Notes: a model not told the origin generated them from the sequence alone. DNA of 64,000 bases from Calidifontibacillus erzurumensis (GCF_013303125.1 NZ_JABTTE010000019.1:1-64000); one strand, 5' to 3'. Shown: positions 17,901-25,157, counted from the stretch's first letter. Made by a program: numbers and translations.

Positions 17901-18641
17901 CCAATCGCTGCTTTCAGGCACATCGGTCTGTTCACCCCAAATTTGCGGGGAAGCTGGAGGTAAATCGGCATACCAATCATAAAAGCTTAGCATCGGTGCG
18001 CCGAGCATTGATAAAAAACGTGCACCGGACGCATAACTAACCATTGACATGGCAGGAATTGGCGTAAAACCTGCAATTCGATCAGGACCATATTTTTTTA
18101 TGGTATATAGGAGAGACGCAGAAATAAGCTCATTCACTTCTTCCCAAGACGCCCTTACAAATCCTCCTTTCCCACGAGCAGCTTTGTAGCAGGCTGCTTT
18201 TTCTTGATTTTCGACAATATTTTCCCAGGCCTTAACAGGATCGTTCACTTTAGCTAATTCTTCACGGTAAAGCTTGAGCAATTCTCCCCGTACATATGGG
18301 TATTTCACTCGTAAAGGGCTATAAACATACCAAGAAAAACTGGCTCCTCGCGGACAGCCTCGCGGTTCAAATTCCGGCATATCCGGACCACAACTTGGAT
18401 AATCTGTTTGCTGATTTTCCCAAGTAATGATTCCGTCTTTAACGAAAACTTTCCAACTGCAAGAACCAGTACAATTAACCCCATGGGTGGTTCTAACTAC
18501 TTTATCATGCTGCCAACGGTCACGGTAAATTTTTTCCCATTCCCGGTTCCCTTCGGTTAGCTGACTCCAATTTTCAGAATACGATTCAATAGGGCGAAAA
18601 AATTTTAGTTTCCTAAATAAATTTCCAGTTTTTGTACCCAT
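14955..18641 (-). CDS. narG: Respiratory nitrate reductase alpha (molybdopterin) subunit
   Basis: The catalytic subunit, 1228 residues, close to the usual length. It reduces nitrate to nitrite at a bis-MGD molybdenum site on the cytoplasmic face of the membrane. The N-terminal FS0 cluster motif is present: His53, Cys57, Cys61 and Cys96 (HGVNCTGSC to RGCPRG). The Mo ligand is Asp222 in YDWYADLPPASPQ, matching E. coli NarG numbering. No Tat signal is expected or seen. GGGAGG lies six bases before the ATG. It is followed by overlapping narH and preceded 27 bases upstream by narK. Confidence 0.97.
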   Translation of the reverse strand: MGTKTGNLFRKLKFFRPIESYSENWSQLTEGNREWEKIYRDRWQHDKVVRTTHGVNCTGSCSWKVFVKDGIITWENQQTDYPSCGPDMPEFEPRGCPRGASFSWYVYSPLRVKYPYVRGELLKLYREELAKVNDPVKAWENIVENQEKAACYKAARGKGGFVRASWEEVNELISASLLYTIKKYGPDRIAGFTPIPAMSMVSYASGARFLSMLGAPMLSFYDWYADLPPASPQIWGEQTDVPESSDWYNAGYIIMWGSNVPMTRTPDAHFMTEVRYKGTKIVSISPDYAENVKFADDWLAVNPGQDAALAQAMTHVILKEFYVDQKTEYFWKYSKYYTDLPYLITLKKNGDSFVSDRFLVASDLGLPLTHAEWKPIVIDETTNQMVVPNGSIGHRWGDKGKWNLKHEDHNGQKYDPRLTLLGQEDVVIPVDFPHFSEDGRRLITRNVPVRKISRNGEDLYVATVFDLLLAHYGIDRGLGGNYPKSYNDVDAYTPKWQEQYTGVNKDLVIKIAREFAENAVKTRGKSMVIMGAGINHWFNGDTIYRSILNLVLLTGSQGVNGGGWAHYVGQEKCRVPEGWGTIAFGRDWSMPPRLQNATSFYYFATDQWRYEELPMSKLVSPTVKKARYEHSADYNVLAVRLGWLPSYPQFNKNSLDLFNEAKKFGAKTKEEAVSFVVDQLKKGNIEFAIEDPDNPVNFPRALFVWRSNLISSSGKGHEYFLKHLLGTSNGLLSEDNKALKPSEIKWHEKGAEGKLDLLVSIDFRMAGNALHSDIVLPAATWYEKHDISSTDMHPFVHPFNPAINPPWEAKTDWDIFKSLAATFTNMAKTYLPYPVLDLVATPLLHDSPDEIAQPFGKVRDWKKGEVEAIPGKTMPKLTFVERDFTKIYDRFITLGPLVEKNPVGAHGISFSVKEQYEELKQLNGIIVTSEYTKGLPSIETGQKAAEAMLAISSATNGKVAMKAWEAEEAKTGLVLKDISEERAGERHTFLDLAVQPREVIPTPIFSGSNHGGRRYSPFTTMIERLVPFRTLTGRQHFYIDHEILLEYGESFPIYKPTLPKMVFAKQDNVPASSEKEITLRYLTPHGKWNIHSMYQDNLMMLTLFRGGPNVWMNNIDAEEIGIKDNDWVEVYNRNGVVTARAVVSHRMPRGTLYMYHAQDKHINTSGSNITRERGGTHNSPTKIHVKPTQIIGGYAQLSYGFNYYGPIGNQRDIYVSVRKMKEVHWLED

Positions 18642-18668
18642 GAATATCCTCCCATCATTCAGAGTAAG

Positions 18669-19901
18669 TTACATTGCTGCTTCCCGTTTTGTCACGATGC
18701 TCGTATTTTCAGTTTCTGTTTCAGTCTTTTCCCACGCTTTTCTAAGCATGTATAAAATAACGAATGCTACAAGATACGTTGCAGCAATCCACCAAAAACC
18801 AAAAGCATAACTTCCAGTGATATCTTTGAAAGTACCCAGAATATTTGGCAAGAAAAATCCTCCAAGACCACCTGCCGCGCCAACAAATCCAGTCATGATG
18901 CCAACTTCTTTTGGAAATCGAGTTGGAATTACTTGGAACAGGGCACCATTTCCAATACCAAATATTAATAACGTCACTACAAATAGCGACAATGCGACAT
19001 AAACGGATGATGGTAAAAACCCAATAATACTAATTACAACAACAGCTGCTGCAAATAATCTTAAAAGTAAACCGACACCACCAAAGCGATCAGCTAAATA
19101 ACCACCAATTGGTCGAACAAAACTTCCCGCAAATACAATCAACGTAACGAAATCACCCGCCGTAACTTTGCTTACCCCATATTGATCTACGAAAAAGAGC
19201 GCTAAATAACTTGTTAAGCCAACAAAACCACCAAACGTCAAACTGTAGAAAAAACTAAAGATCCATGTCTCTTTATATTTAACAATAGACAAATAACTAC
19301 CGATTGATTGTGGTTTCGGTGCATTTGGGCTATCTTTTGCGAAAATGACGAATATGATAAAGGCAATTAATAAAGGAATTAACGCTAAACCAAAAACTCC
19401 GTGCCAACCATACGTTTCTGCAAGTCGTGGAGCAAACATCGAAGCAAATACGGTGCCGCTGTTTCCTGCCCCAGCAATGCCCATGGCCAAACCTTGGTGT
19501 TCTTTCGGATACCAACGGCTAGCAAGCGGCAATGCGACTGCAAAGCTTGCACCGGCAATACCAAGCAAGAAGCCAAAGGCAAAAATTTCATTTAAATGTT
19601 GCCCATATAGCCAACCCCATAAGAGCGGAATCATCGTTAACAACATTCCGATAATTCCCATTTTCTTCCCGCCATAACGGTCTGCTAGTAACCCCATTGG
19701 AATGCGAAGGAGCGCACCTCCTAACACTGGAATACCTACCATTAAACCTTTTTGTGCAGGTGTCAAATCGAAATCCGCAACAATAAATGTAGATGTTGCA
19801 CCAAGTAATACCCAAATCATAAAGCTTATATCAAAATATAAGAATGATGAAAACAATGTCGGTGCATGGCCGCTTTTTAAAAATCCCTTTATTCCTGCCA
19901 T
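18669..19901 (-). CDS. narK: Nitrate/nitrite transporter (MFS, NarK type)
   Basis: A major facilitator membrane protein of 410 residues and 12 helices. NarK signature features include the nitrate-signature glycine-rich helices (GIAGAGNSGTVFASMFAPRLAETYGW; FVGAAGGLGGFFLPNILG) and substrate-pocket arginines in the first half (GALLRIPMGLLADRYGGKK) and second half (GSFVRPIGGYLADRFGG). It likely moves nitrate in, by proton symport or nitrite exchange. It stands directly upstream of narG and downstream of a second MFS nitrate transporter. GGAGG is seven bases before the ATG. Confidence 0.92.
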   Translation of the reverse strand: MAGIKGFLKSGHAPTLFSSFLYFDISFMIWVLLGATSTFIVADFDLTPAQKGLMVGIPVLGGALLRIPMGLLADRYGGKKMGIIGMLLTMIPLLWGWLYGQHLNEIFAFGFLLGIAGASFAVALPLASRWYPKEHQGLAMGIAGAGNSGTVFASMFAPRLAETYGWHGVFGLALIPLLIAFIIFVIFAKDSPNAPKPQSIGSYLSIVKYKETWIFSFFYSLTFGGFVGLTSYLALFFVDQYGVSKVTAGDFVTLIVFAGSFVRPIGGYLADRFGGVGLLLRLFAAAVVVISIIGFLPSSVYVALSLFVVTLLIFGIGNGALFQVIPTRFPKEVGIMTGFVGAAGGLGGFFLPNILGTFKDITGSYAFGFWWIAATYLVAFVILYMLRKAWEKTETETENTSIVTKREAAM

Positions 19902-19936
19902 GTGTTTCCCTCCTTAAAAATTTAAAAGTTTTAAAA

Positions 19937-21235
19937 CTAACATTTTACTTCCGCATTTTTTCTGAAATAGTAGTACCAACAAATTACTAAACTAATAACG
20001 TAGTAGACGATGAAAATATACAATGCGAGGTTTGCAGATCCGGTCGTTGAAAGAGACCATCCAAAAATCTTTGGAATGAGGAAAGCCCCATAGGCAGCAA
20101 TTGCAGCTGTAAATCCTAACACTGGTGCCGCTTGTTTTGGTTCAAAAATGATCGGGATCATCCGGAATGTTGAACCGTTGGCGATGCCCGTTGTAAAAAA
20201 TAGAATGATGAACATTGTTAAAAAGCCTACAAATTGATGACTATTTAAGAAATAAATAACGCCACAAGTAGCTATGATCATGACGATAATGTCCCAAAAT
20301 GTTACAAAGGCGCCTCCCAATTTATCAGAAATCCATCCACCAATCGGCCTCACGCAAGCCCCTACAAGCGGCCCTAAAAATGCTAAACCAACTGCATTCA
20401 TTTCTGGAAATTCTGATTGAATTAATAACGGGAACGCTGCGGCATAACCGATAAATGAACCGAAACACATCGTATAGAGCCAAGTCATAATCCAAGTATG
20501 TTTATTTTTAAAGATGATTGACTGCTCTTTAAATGATTGTTTCGCATTTGGCAAATTATCCATCCCAAACATTGCTAAAATTGTTACGATAATAATTGGA
20601 ATTACCCAAATAAATGCAGCATTTTGAATCCAAATTTCACTACCATCCGGCAATACTTGTGGAGCTCCGGCAATACCGCCAAAAATCCCACCTGCAATAA
20701 CAATTGGGGTTATAAATTGAACTGCACTAACACCTAAATTTCCTAATCCAGCATTGATACCATTAGCAGTCCCTTTCAACTTTTTTGGGAAAAAGAAACT
20801 AATATTAGCCATCGAAGAAGAAAAGTTTCCTCCACCAATTCCACAAAGGGCTGCTAAAATCGCCATTGTCATAAATGATGTATCCGGATTTTGCACGGCA
20901 AGCCCGATCCCAACTGCAGGTATTAATAAAGCAGCAGTACTAATAACTGTAAAATTCTTCCCGCCAACTAATCCCGGCAAAAAAGTGAAAAAGATGCGGA
21001 ATGTTGCTCCCACAAGCCCCGGCAAAGCTGCCAAAGTAAATAATTCACTGTTTGTAAATTGGAAGCCTACATCATTCAGCTTTACCGCCACAACTGACCA
21101 AATTTGCCATACAGCAAACGCCAAAAATAAGGCAGGTACAGATATCCATAAATTTCTATTTGCATGTTTTTTTCCTTCCAATTCCCAAAACCTTTCGTTC
21201 TCTGGGTCCCATTCTCTAATTCTTGCTAGCTGCAT
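19937..21235 (-). CDS. Second nitrate/nitrite transporter (MFS, NarK type)
   Basis: A second NarK-family carrier, 432 residues, the first gene of the nitrate operon. It shares the arginine and glycine motifs (GATFRIFFTFLPGLVGGKN; CGIGGGNFSSSMANISFFFPKK; GACVRPIGGWISDKLGG; GFTAAIAAYGAFLIPK) but differs clearly from the neighbouring narK, so the pair probably represents the two functional types (proton symporter and nitrate/nitrite antiporter), as in organisms with paired or fused NarK. Which is which cannot be told here. The start at ATG 21235 has AAAAGGAGG eight bases upstream; the frame is open 18 codons further but without a ribosome binding site. Confidence 0.9.
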   Translation of the reverse strand: MQLARIREWDPENERFWELEGKKHANRNLWISVPALFLAFAVWQIWSVVAVKLNDVGFQFTNSELFTLAALPGLVGATFRIFFTFLPGLVGGKNFTVISTAALLIPAVGIGLAVQNPDTSFMTMAILAALCGIGGGNFSSSMANISFFFPKKLKGTANGINAGLGNLGVSAVQFITPIVIAGGIFGGIAGAPQVLPDGSEIWIQNAAFIWVIPIIIVTILAMFGMDNLPNAKQSFKEQSIIFKNKHTWIMTWLYTMCFGSFIGYAAAFPLLIQSEFPEMNAVGLAFLGPLVGACVRPIGGWISDKLGGAFVTFWDIIVMIIATCGVIYFLNSHQFVGFLTMFIILFFTTGIANGSTFRMIPIIFEPKQAAPVLGFTAAIAAYGAFLIPKIFGWSLSTTGSANLALYIFIVYYVISLVICWYYYFRKNAEVKC

Positions 21236-21269
21236 GTATTTATCCTCCTTTTGCCTTGACTTATTAATT

Positions 21270-21357
21270 AGTATAGGAGATGGTGGCAAAAGCAGTAATT
21301 GTGGAAAATACGCAATTCATATCGGGAAAACTACGTATTATAGGGAAAAGAAATACG
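21270..21357 (-). promoter_or_regulatory. Promoter of the nar operon with phased upstream repeats
   Basis: On the minus strand TATACT (21270-21275) stands 17 bases from TTACTG (21293-21298), a weak -35, as in activator-dependent promoters. Immediately upstream, three copies of a G2-3AAAA...TACG motif (read on the plus strand: GTGGAAAATACGC, TCGGGAAAACTACGT, TAGGGAAAAGAAATACG) lie 22 and 19 bases apart, roughly two helical turns. These are candidate sites for the neighbouring LuxR-type response regulator. Confidence 0.5.
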
Positions 21358-21364
21358 AAAAAAT

Positions 21365-21413
21365 AAGCCTTTTCAATTAAGATGATCAATTGTCATCCCA
21401 ATTAAAAAGGCTT
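21365..21413 (-). terminator. Terminator of the GAF/NreA-like gene
   Basis: A long stem AAGCCTTTTTAATT / AATTGAAAAGGCTT (one mismatch), followed on the minus strand by ATTTTTTCG. It separates the sensor genes from the nar operon promoter and lies directly against the stop codon of the GAF gene. Confidence 0.8.
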
Positions 21414-22289
21414 TTATAAATTCCATGGGTGTTCAATATTTAACAAACCAATCGGTAAATTGATAATTAGATGTACTTTATTTAGTTCACTATATATTTC
21501 TAAATTTCCATTCACATTACCGACTTTTTCAGCAAGGAGGGAAAATTGTGGACCAGTCATTTGGAGCTGGTACTCAATAACTACATGAATGGAAAGCTGT
21601 TGATCGTTCTTTCTTTCAAATATTATTAATAAAGGATTATCTCTACTCGAGAAATGGACCATTCCAAATAAAATTTCAAAAACTTGTATGATCGTAATTT
21701 GTGCATCCATTGAAATGTTAGCAATCCGTTGATCTAGTACTTCGATTTTAAGGCGACGCTTTTTTTCATATTTTTCATTTAATAAATATGCTAACAAATA
21801 CGAATCTTTTTCTTGATTCGTTTTAAAATCTTGTGTTTTCATCATTTCATTATATATTTGAATGATTTCACTAGAATCTTTTTTTAATTCTTCTACCTCA
21901 TCAATCTGATAGATTCGTTCCGATCGATGCCCGACTAACAATACGCCCATTGATTCCATTTCGAAAAATAATGGAATGGCCATTGCGGATTTCAAATCTT
22001 CAACAACCATGATCGGATAATTAAGCGGATCGTCTTCAATATCAAACGGAAATGAATGGATAATATATTCTCGTTTTGTTTTTAATACATTGCCACAAAC
22101 TCCTTTTCCTCTACGTACAACAATTCCTTTATAACGGTCATTTAAAGAGCCAATTGCAATTCTCCAGCGAAATTCAAAATTTATTGGGTCATATAAAGCC
22201 ATTCCTACAAAATCACTGTAAAATTTTATTGCGATTGATTTTAAAAGCTCCCGTATTTTCTTTTTTTGTAGTTTAATGTCCAGTATCAA
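21414..22289 (-). CDS. GAF domain protein with degenerate histidine-kinase ATPase domain (NreA-like)
   Basis: About 291 residues. Residues about 20-150 form a GAF domain (FYSDFVGMALYDP, RRGKGVCGNVLKTK, SAMAIPLFFEMESMGVLLVG). The last about 100 residues follow the layout of a NarX/NreB-type HATPase: ITIIQVFEILFGMVHFSSRDNPLLIIF aligns with the N-box helix LYRITQEALTNAAKYACTKRIDLEI of the kinase upstream, and NVNGNLEIYSELNKVHLIINLPI with its G2 region. The N-box Asn is replaced and no DxGxG loop is seen, so it is probably unable to bind ATP. In Staphylococcus, NreA is a GAF nitrate receptor controlling NreB; this gene's place beside a kinase/regulator pair suggests the same role. TTG 22289 has AAAGGTG six bases upstream. 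Confidence 0.7.
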   Translation of the reverse strand: MILDIKLQKKKIRELLKSIAIKFYSDFVGMALYDPINFEFRWRIAIGSLNDRYKGIVVRRGKGVCGNVLKTKREYIIHSFPFDIEDDPLNYPIMVVEDLKSAMAIPLFFEMESMGVLLVGHRSERIYQIDEVEELKKDSSEIIQIYNEMMKTQDFKTNQEKDSYLLAYLLNEKYEKKRRLKIEVLDQRIANISMDAQITIIQVFEILFGMVHFSSRDNPLLIIFERKNDQQLSIHVVIEYQLQMTGPQFSLLAEKVGNVNGNLEIYSELNKVHLIINLPIGLLNIEHPWNL

Positions 22290-22339
22290 AGGAATCACCT
22301 TTATAAATAAATTCGTTTTTCATTAGCAATAGAGTTCGG

Positions 22340-22999
22340 TTAATCATTAAATTCCAATAATCCTCTTTTGACCGCAAACCGTATCAAATCTTTCCTTGTT
22401 GTTAATTCTAATTTTTCCATAATATTAGCTTTATGGGTTTCCACCGTTCTCGAACTAATATTTAATAAATCTCCTACTTCTTTATTCGTATATCCTTTGG
22501 CGACTAGGCTTAAAATTTCTTTTTCTCTTTCAGTCAATAAATCATAGGAATCTTCCTCTTCATCAATTTTTCCATTTAAAAAGCGTTCTATTATTTTCTT
22601 TTGTGCACCTGGATGAAGATAAGCCTGACCGTTATATACTTGGCGAATAGCCCCTAACAATTCTTTACCTAATGAAGATTTTAATATATACCCTGATGCC
22701 CCTGCTTTTAAAGCTCGGAATAAATATTGATTATCATCATACATAGATAAAATTAACACTTTCGTTTCAGGCAATATTTGCAAGACTTCACTTGTCGTTG
22801 ATAACCCATCTCTTCCGTTAGGCATACTTAAATCCATGATGATAACATCCGGTTTTGTTTCAATCGCTTTGGCAATCGCTTCATTCCCCTCAGCTGCTTC
22901 ACCAACTACTTCCATGTCCGGCTGGGAATTAAGCAAATAATGGATTCCATCACGGACAACCGCATGATCATCAACTAATAGTACTTTAATACGATTCAT
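22340..22999 (-). CDS. LuxR/NarL-type response regulator (NreC-like)
   Basis: A two-domain regulator of 219 residues. The receiver domain has the acidic pair DD at residues 10-11, phospho-acceptor Asp56 (IIMDLSMPNGRDG) and a conserved Lys in YILKSS. The C-terminal domain is a LuxR-type helix-turn-helix (LTEREKEILSLVAKGYTNKEVGDLLNISSRTVETHKANIMEKL). It starts at ATG 22999 (GAGGTG upstream), 14 bases after the kinase stop, so it is co-transcribed with the kinase and the GAF gene. By analogy with NreC and NarL it would activate nitrate and nitrite respiration genes when oxygen is low. The phased repeats before the nar operon are its likely target. Confidence 0.88.
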   Translation of the reverse strand: MNRIKVLLVDDHAVVRDGIHYLLNSQPDMEVVGEAAEGNEAIAKAIETKPDVIIMDLSMPNGRDGLSTTSEVLQILPETKVLILSMYDDNQYLFRALKAGASGYILKSSLGKELLGAIRQVYNGQAYLHPGAQKKIIERFLNGKIDEEEDSYDLLTEREKEILSLVAKGYTNKEVGDLLNISSRTVETHKANIMEKLELTTRKDLIRFAVKRGLLEFND

Positions 23000-23013
23000 C
23001 CTTCTCTCACCTC

Positions 23014-24240
23014 TCAAGCTATCGGTATATTGACCTTGATAACAGTTCCTTTTTGAGGAGCTGATTCAATCTGAAATTTTCCTCCTAAGATCGATGCCCT
23101 TTCTTCCATACTATAGAGGCCGACTCCTCTACTAATTTTGCTTGACAAATCAAATCCTTTTCCAAAGTCTTTTATATGTAAATAGACCATTTTTTCTCTT
23201 TGATCGATTTCAAGATCAATTCGTTTCGTACAGGCATATTTTGCTGCATTTGTTAATGCTTCTTGGGTAATTCTGTATAATGCGGTTTCGATCGTGGAAG
23301 GCAATCGCTCTTTAGAACCTTTATGGGAAAAATTAATTTGTATACCAAAGCGATTACCAAAGTCGTGGATATACGTTTTCAACGTTTCCAACAAGCCTAA
23401 ATCATCGAGCGACGACGGCCTTAATTCGCTTGATAAGTGGCGTATATCTTCAATTGTCTTGCGAATATCATGTTGTAATTTTTCTATGGCATCGTAAAAA
23501 CCGACCATATTTCCTGTTTCAACATGTGACTGAATAATATCGGTTTGAATTAAAATTGAATATAAAGACTGGCCAATTCCGTCATGCAATTCTCTTGAGA
23601 TTAATTTCCGTTCTTTTTCTTGTGCTTGAAAAATAGAATGTGTAAGCAGTTTTGCAATTTCATTATGTTCTTCCTTTCGTTTTTCACTAACAGTGTGAAA
23701 CGATAAAATGATACCTTCCTTCCCTTCTGGGGTTGGATAAGTTGAAGTTGTCACAATTACAGGGAGTATCTCATTTTCAGCAGTCTTCAAATGGATTTCA
23801 ACTGGATTGGCGCCATTATTTGTGTGAAGGAAACATGTAGATATATCACAAATTTTCTCAATACCTGGATAGGTGGAACAAATATCGCAAAAGTTGACTT
23901 TCTCTCCTTTTTTCACTTTCAATAATTGTTTTGCGGTATGATTCAAATTCACGATCATTCGTTTTTCATCTAGAATTAAAATATTTTGCGTACTTTTATC
24001 AAGAATTGTAGCCAACTGTTCTTTCTGCGAATTAAGCGATTTTCCTTGCCTATAAATGATAATGAAAAACAGAGTGATGATAACAAGAACTAATAAAAAC
24101 AATAATATAAATTCAATGCTAATAATCGTTTCACCTCGTTTATAAAAAAACGTATATACAATAAGCAAGGAAATTGATATACTTAAAATTCCATTTTTTA
24201 ACAAAAACTTTATTAACGAGAGATTTAAATATTTGTTCAT
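23014..24240 (-). CDS. Membrane-anchored PAS histidine kinase with four-cysteine motif (NreB-like)
   Basis: A kinase of 408 residues. Two hydrophobic helices (about 12-32 and 41-63) anchor it. A PAS-like region (about 75-190) contains Cys118, Cys121, Cys131 and Cys136 (CDICSTYPGIEKICDISTC). The HisKA_3 helix carries His219 (SRELHDGIGQSL) and the HATPase has Asn331 (EALTNAAKYA) and DFGKGFD. NreB of Staphylococcus binds an oxygen-labile [4Fe-4S] cluster in a soluble PAS domain through four cysteines; here the spacing (CX2CX9CX4C) differs and the protein is membrane-bound. Oxygen or redox sensing is inferred from the cysteines and the nar context. ATG 24240 has AGGGTGG upstream; codons before it are probably untranslated. 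Confidence 0.85.
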   Translation of the reverse strand: MNKYLNLSLIKFLLKNGILSISISLLIVYTFFYKRGETIISIEFILLFLLVLVIITLFFIIIYRQGKSLNSQKEQLATILDKSTQNILILDEKRMIVNLNHTAKQLLKVKKGEKVNFCDICSTYPGIEKICDISTCFLHTNNGANPVEIHLKTAENEILPVIVTTSTYPTPEGKEGIILSFHTVSEKRKEEHNEIAKLLTHSIFQAQEKERKLISRELHDGIGQSLYSILIQTDIIQSHVETGNMVGFYDAIEKLQHDIRKTIEDIRHLSSELRPSSLDDLGLLETLKTYIHDFGNRFGIQINFSHKGSKERLPSTIETALYRITQEALTNAAKYACTKRIDLEIDQREKMVYLHIKDFGKGFDLSSKISRGVGLYSMEERASILGGKFQIESAPQKGTVIKVNIPIA

Positions 24241-24486
24241 CTTCATCCACCCTGAATTATCCAATATACTCTTCTACATAATTGATAACATCAATAACAT
24301 CCATACCGTGGGAATTGATTTTACAATTAAATTTTACAATTACTTGTTGGATTTTTTATTGTCAAACAATTTTATTCAAAATTTGTTTAAATTTTTTGTT
24401 CAAAATTTGTTCATAAAATCCTTTATCTTTGTAAAAAATATGGAAGGTAATGAACATATGAAGCATTTATTTTGGAGGGATGACAA

Positions 24487-24618
24487 TTGGCAAAAGAAAA
24501 TAACCGTGGCAAGGCTGTGAACCCTGTGAATAAACAAGGACATGCAGAGGAAGGGGTTTCACCAAACCCAAAATCTCAATTAGAACAAAAAGCACAGAAA
24601 GATAACACAAAAATATAA
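24487..24618 (+). CDS. sspL: Small acid-soluble spore protein SspL
   Basis: A 43-residue hydrophilic protein starting with TTG, with GGAGGG seven bases upstream. The C-terminal half NPKSQLEQKAQKDNTK closely matches the end of B. subtilis SspL (NDPKTELEERAKKSNTK, from memory), and the length agrees (42 in B. subtilis). SspL is one of the minor spore core proteins made in the forespore under sigma-G control; its exact role is unknown. A terminator follows directly. It is transcribed divergently from the kinase gene. Confidence 0.85.
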   Translation: MAKENNRGKAVNPVNKQGHAEEGVSPNPKSQLEQKAQKDNTKI

Positions 24619-24619
24619 A

Positions 24620-24647
24620 AAACCTCGGCCAATTTTAGCCGAGGTTT
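24620..24647 (+). terminator. Terminator of sspL
   Basis: A perfect 10-bp stem AAACCTCGGC / GCCGAGGTTT with an 8-nt loop, one base past the sspL stop, followed by CATTTTTAC. Confidence 0.9.
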
Positions 24648-24693
24648 CATTTTTACATATTCAAGTCCCACAAATGCCGTGCTCTTTTATGTC

Positions 24694-24847
24694 AAAAAAA
24701 CCCGCTCTCGCAGGTGGGTGTCCGCATTAACCTTTTCATCTTCCTCCTAATCATTCCAATGAGGCTTGACGTCCGGGTTAAGATATAGGACTCCCTTATA
24801 TTTAGCATCGGTTTTAGACACAAATGGAGTCACTAACATCGTAGGGT
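24694..24847 (-). ncRNA. Putative structured small RNA (6S-like or unknown class)
   Basis: A 154-base stretch with no reading frame but with its own promoter (TTGCCA, 17 bases, TATAAT) and a terminator ending in seven T. The predicted RNA starts with ACCCTACG and ends in GCGGG plus U-run, so its ends can pair (ACCC/GGGU). Internal complementary blocks include GACTCC with GGAGTC, TTAACC with GGTTAA, and CCTC with GAGG. Paired ends, size and the near-consensus promoter would suit a 6S RNA, but I could not match it to a known sequence. It lies between sspL and a small minus-strand gene. Confidence 0.5.
24700..24719 (-). terminator. Terminator of the putative small RNA
   Basis: On the minus strand ACCC-AC...GC-GGGT forms a short GC-rich hairpin followed by seven T (the GGGT shares its last T with the run). 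The same GGG block could instead pair with the 5-prime end of the RNA. Confidence 0.6.
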
Positions 24848-24853
24848 ATCTTT

Positions 24854-24882
24854 ATTATAACGGACTTCTTTTGATTTGGCAA
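24854..24882 (-). promoter_or_regulatory. Strong sigma-A promoter of the putative small RNA
   Basis: Minus-strand TTGCCA (24877-24882) and a perfect TATAAT (24854-24859) separated by exactly 17 bases. It is one of the best consensus promoters seen in the window and points to a transcript with no ribosome binding site or ORF. Confidence 0.75.
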
Positions 24883-24908
24883 TTATGGAGTATATCCATT
24901 TTTTGTAA

Positions 24909-25052
24909 TTATTTTTTTATTTGTCCGCTTTCTAATTTATCAACTTCTTGTTCAGCATAGGAAGCGAATTTCGCAATCCGCGACCGCTCTTCCATCCGTT
25001 TTGCGTTGTTATTTCTCATTGCATTTGGATTTGCGTTTTTTGATCTTCCCAA
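24909..25052 (-). CDS. Small basic hypothetical protein (possible spore protein)
   Basis: A 47-residue frame starting at TTG, with AAAGGAGG eight bases upstream. It is Asn-, Arg- and Lys-rich at the N-terminus (MGRSKNANPNAMRNNNAKRM) and helical with acidic heptads at the C-terminus (FASYAEQEVDKLESGQ). Size, composition and the TTG start resemble minor small acid-soluble spore proteins, but I recognise no specific family. A TATACT box lies upstream. It is separated from the small RNA by less than 30 bases. Confidence 0.65.
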   Translation of the reverse strand: MGRSKNANPNAMRNNNAKRMEERSRIAKFASYAEQEVDKLESGQIKK

Positions 25053-25157
25053 CGTTGGATACCTCCTTTAATTTTAGTATAGGAGTGTTCGTTGGATTCT
25101 ATAGATGGAAATTATTCACTGTCATAACAGAAAAACTTTAACATAATATTAATGAAA

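Noticed and set aside
20754-21380. 208-codon plus-strand frame antisense to the second nitrate transporter
   Set aside because: It is the complement of a hydrophobic membrane-protein gene, has Lys/Pro-rich composition typical of such shadows and no ribosome binding site or domain.
24233-24520. 95-codon plus-strand frame between kinase and sspL
   Set aside because: Its phenylalanine-rich product is read from AT-rich promoter DNA and overlaps the well-supported sspL in another frame.
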